Shown piece by piece: positions 6,229 through 6,677 of a stretch of 6,677 nt of DNA (position 1 is the stretch's first letter; the number at the start of each line of letters is the position of its first letter). Under the pieces are notes generated by a model. That model had not been told where the DNA came from. It made no database searches and was given only the letters and a program-made list of their open reading frames with translations. The DNA lies in the NCBI GenBank assembly GCA_018646565.1, contig JABGUO010000204.1, positions 1 to 6,677 of the forward strand. The letters are read 5' to 3'. The position numbers and the translations under genes are program-made. The stretch comes from Opitutia bacterium (GTDB taxonomy: Bacteria; Verrucomicrobiota; Verrucomicrobiia; Opitutales; Seribacteraceae).

Positions 6229-6243
6229 TGCATAAAACTTTCC
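6215..6243. promoter_or_regulatory. perfect 9-bp inverted repeat over the dcd promoter-like site
   Basis: GGAAAGTTT (6215-6223) and AAACTTTCC (6235-6243) are exact inverted copies around an 11-base spacer. The left arm abuts and shares one base with the TAAAAT element, and the right arm starts at the predicted transcription start. This is a natural repressor position. As RNA it would form a 9-bp stem followed by TTGTGTGCTTTG, a poor T tract, so a weak terminator for the upstream gene is the alternative reading. TTGCAT occurs twice nearby as a direct repeat (6209-6214 and 6228-6233). Confidence 0.45.
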
Positions 6244-6284
6244 TTGTGTGCTTTGCCGTTACTAATCTTCAAATACAATAAATT

Positions 6285-6677
6285 ATGATTCTTTCTGATT
6301 CCTCAATTCTTCGTGCCATAGAAAAGAAGGATATTGTTATAGAGCCTTATGATCGTTCCTGTCTTGGCACCAATAGCTATGATGTTCATTTATCTAAATT
6401 TTTGGCCTGTTATGTAGACGATGTCATTGATGCAAAGCGACACAATCAGGTTAAACACTTCGAAATTGACCAAACTGGCATTGTCTTAAATCCCGGCAAA
6501 ACATATCTTGGATCAACTCTAGAATATACAGAAACTCATCAATGCGTGCCCTTTTTAGAAGGTAAATCAAGTGTTGGTCGTCTTGGGATCGATATTCATG
6601 CTACAGCAGGAAAAGGTGATGTTGGATTTTGTAATCATTGGACTCTCGAAATTTCAGTTTCACAATCAGTCCGGGTA
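6285..6677 (+). CDS. dcd: dCTP deaminase, 5' part (cut by the right edge)
   Basis: Deaminates dCTP to dUTP in the cytoplasm, supplying the dUMP used for thymidylate synthesis. The 131 visible codons are open to the edge with no stop. The N-terminus MILSDSSILRAIE and the block IEPYDRSCLGTNSYDVHLSK (19-38) are characteristic. The active-site region follows: EGKSSVGRLGIDIHATAGKG (92-111), with Ser95/Ser96 and Arg99, and TLEISV (120-125), whose Glu122 corresponds to the catalytic Glu138 of the E. coli enzyme. The family is usually about 175-200 residues, so perhaps the last 50-70 are missing. The TAG at 107-109 and DVGF at 112-115 resemble bifunctional dCTP deaminase/dUTPase enzymes as much as the E. 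coli enzyme, which has TAH there. Start chosen for the conserved MILSD beginning; no Shine-Dalgarno sequence precedes it. The 164-bp gap upstream implies its own promoter. Confidence 0.95.
   Translation, partial: MILSDSSILRAIEKKDIVIEPYDRSCLGTNSYDVHLSKFLACYVDDVIDAKRHNQVKHFEIDQTGIVLNPGKTYLGSTLEYTETHQCVPFLEGKSSVGRLGIDIHATAGKGDVGFCNHWTLEISVSQSVRV

Noticed and set aside
1..6677. CRISPR array, tRNA or rRNA genes, insertion sequences, toxin-antitoxin or defence systems
   Set aside because: No spaced direct repeats, cloverleaf-like sequence, transposase motifs or known defence domains were seen on either strand; nearly all of the window is explained by the listed genes.

Overview
The window looks like chromosomal DNA from a free-living Gram-negative bacterium of the PVC group, most likely Verrucomicrobiota or a relative; this is an inference from gene content. 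An exported formylglycine-type sulfatase, an exported alpha/beta hydrolase, a secreted ThuA-like protein and a Tat-exported Gfo/Idh/MocA oxidoreductase side by side are typical of polysaccharide-degrading members of that group. The DNA is AT-rich by eye, intergenic gaps are short, and I see no convincing Shine-Dalgarno sequence before any start codon.

Layout. At the left edge a plus-strand reading frame ends at 94 (possible tail of an unseen gene), followed by about 120 bp of very AT-rich sequence. On the minus strand lie a sulfatase (2418 to 214) and, upstream of it, an alpha/beta hydrolase (3306 to 2527). They are separated by 108 bp with a stem-loop, so they may be one transcript read hydrolase first. 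An 85-bp divergent region (3307-3391) holds an inverted repeat. On the plus strand follow a Fur-family metalloregulator (3392-3808), a secreted ThuA-like protein (3890-4747), a Tat-exported Gfo/Idh/MocA oxidoreductase (4786-6120) and, after a 164-bp gap with two stem-loops and a promoter-like site, the first 131 codons of dCTP deaminase (6285 to the right edge).

How they fit together. Sulfatase and hydrolase could remove sulfate and ester groups from algal or other polysaccharides outside the cytoplasm. ThuA and Gfo/Idh families are associated with oxidised (3-keto) sugars, and both are predicted here to be exported, so an extracytoplasmic sugar oxidation step is plausible. The Fur-family regulator and dCTP deaminase are housekeeping genes, not clearly linked to sugar use. 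I see no mobile element, CRISPR array, RNA gene or defence system. The most notable points are the extra C-terminal module of the sulfatase, its off-consensus maturation motif, an inverted repeat lying between the promoter elements of the Fur-family gene, an inverted repeat over the promoter-like site before dcd, and a recurring -10-like hexamer 4-5 nt before start codons that hints at leaderless transcription.
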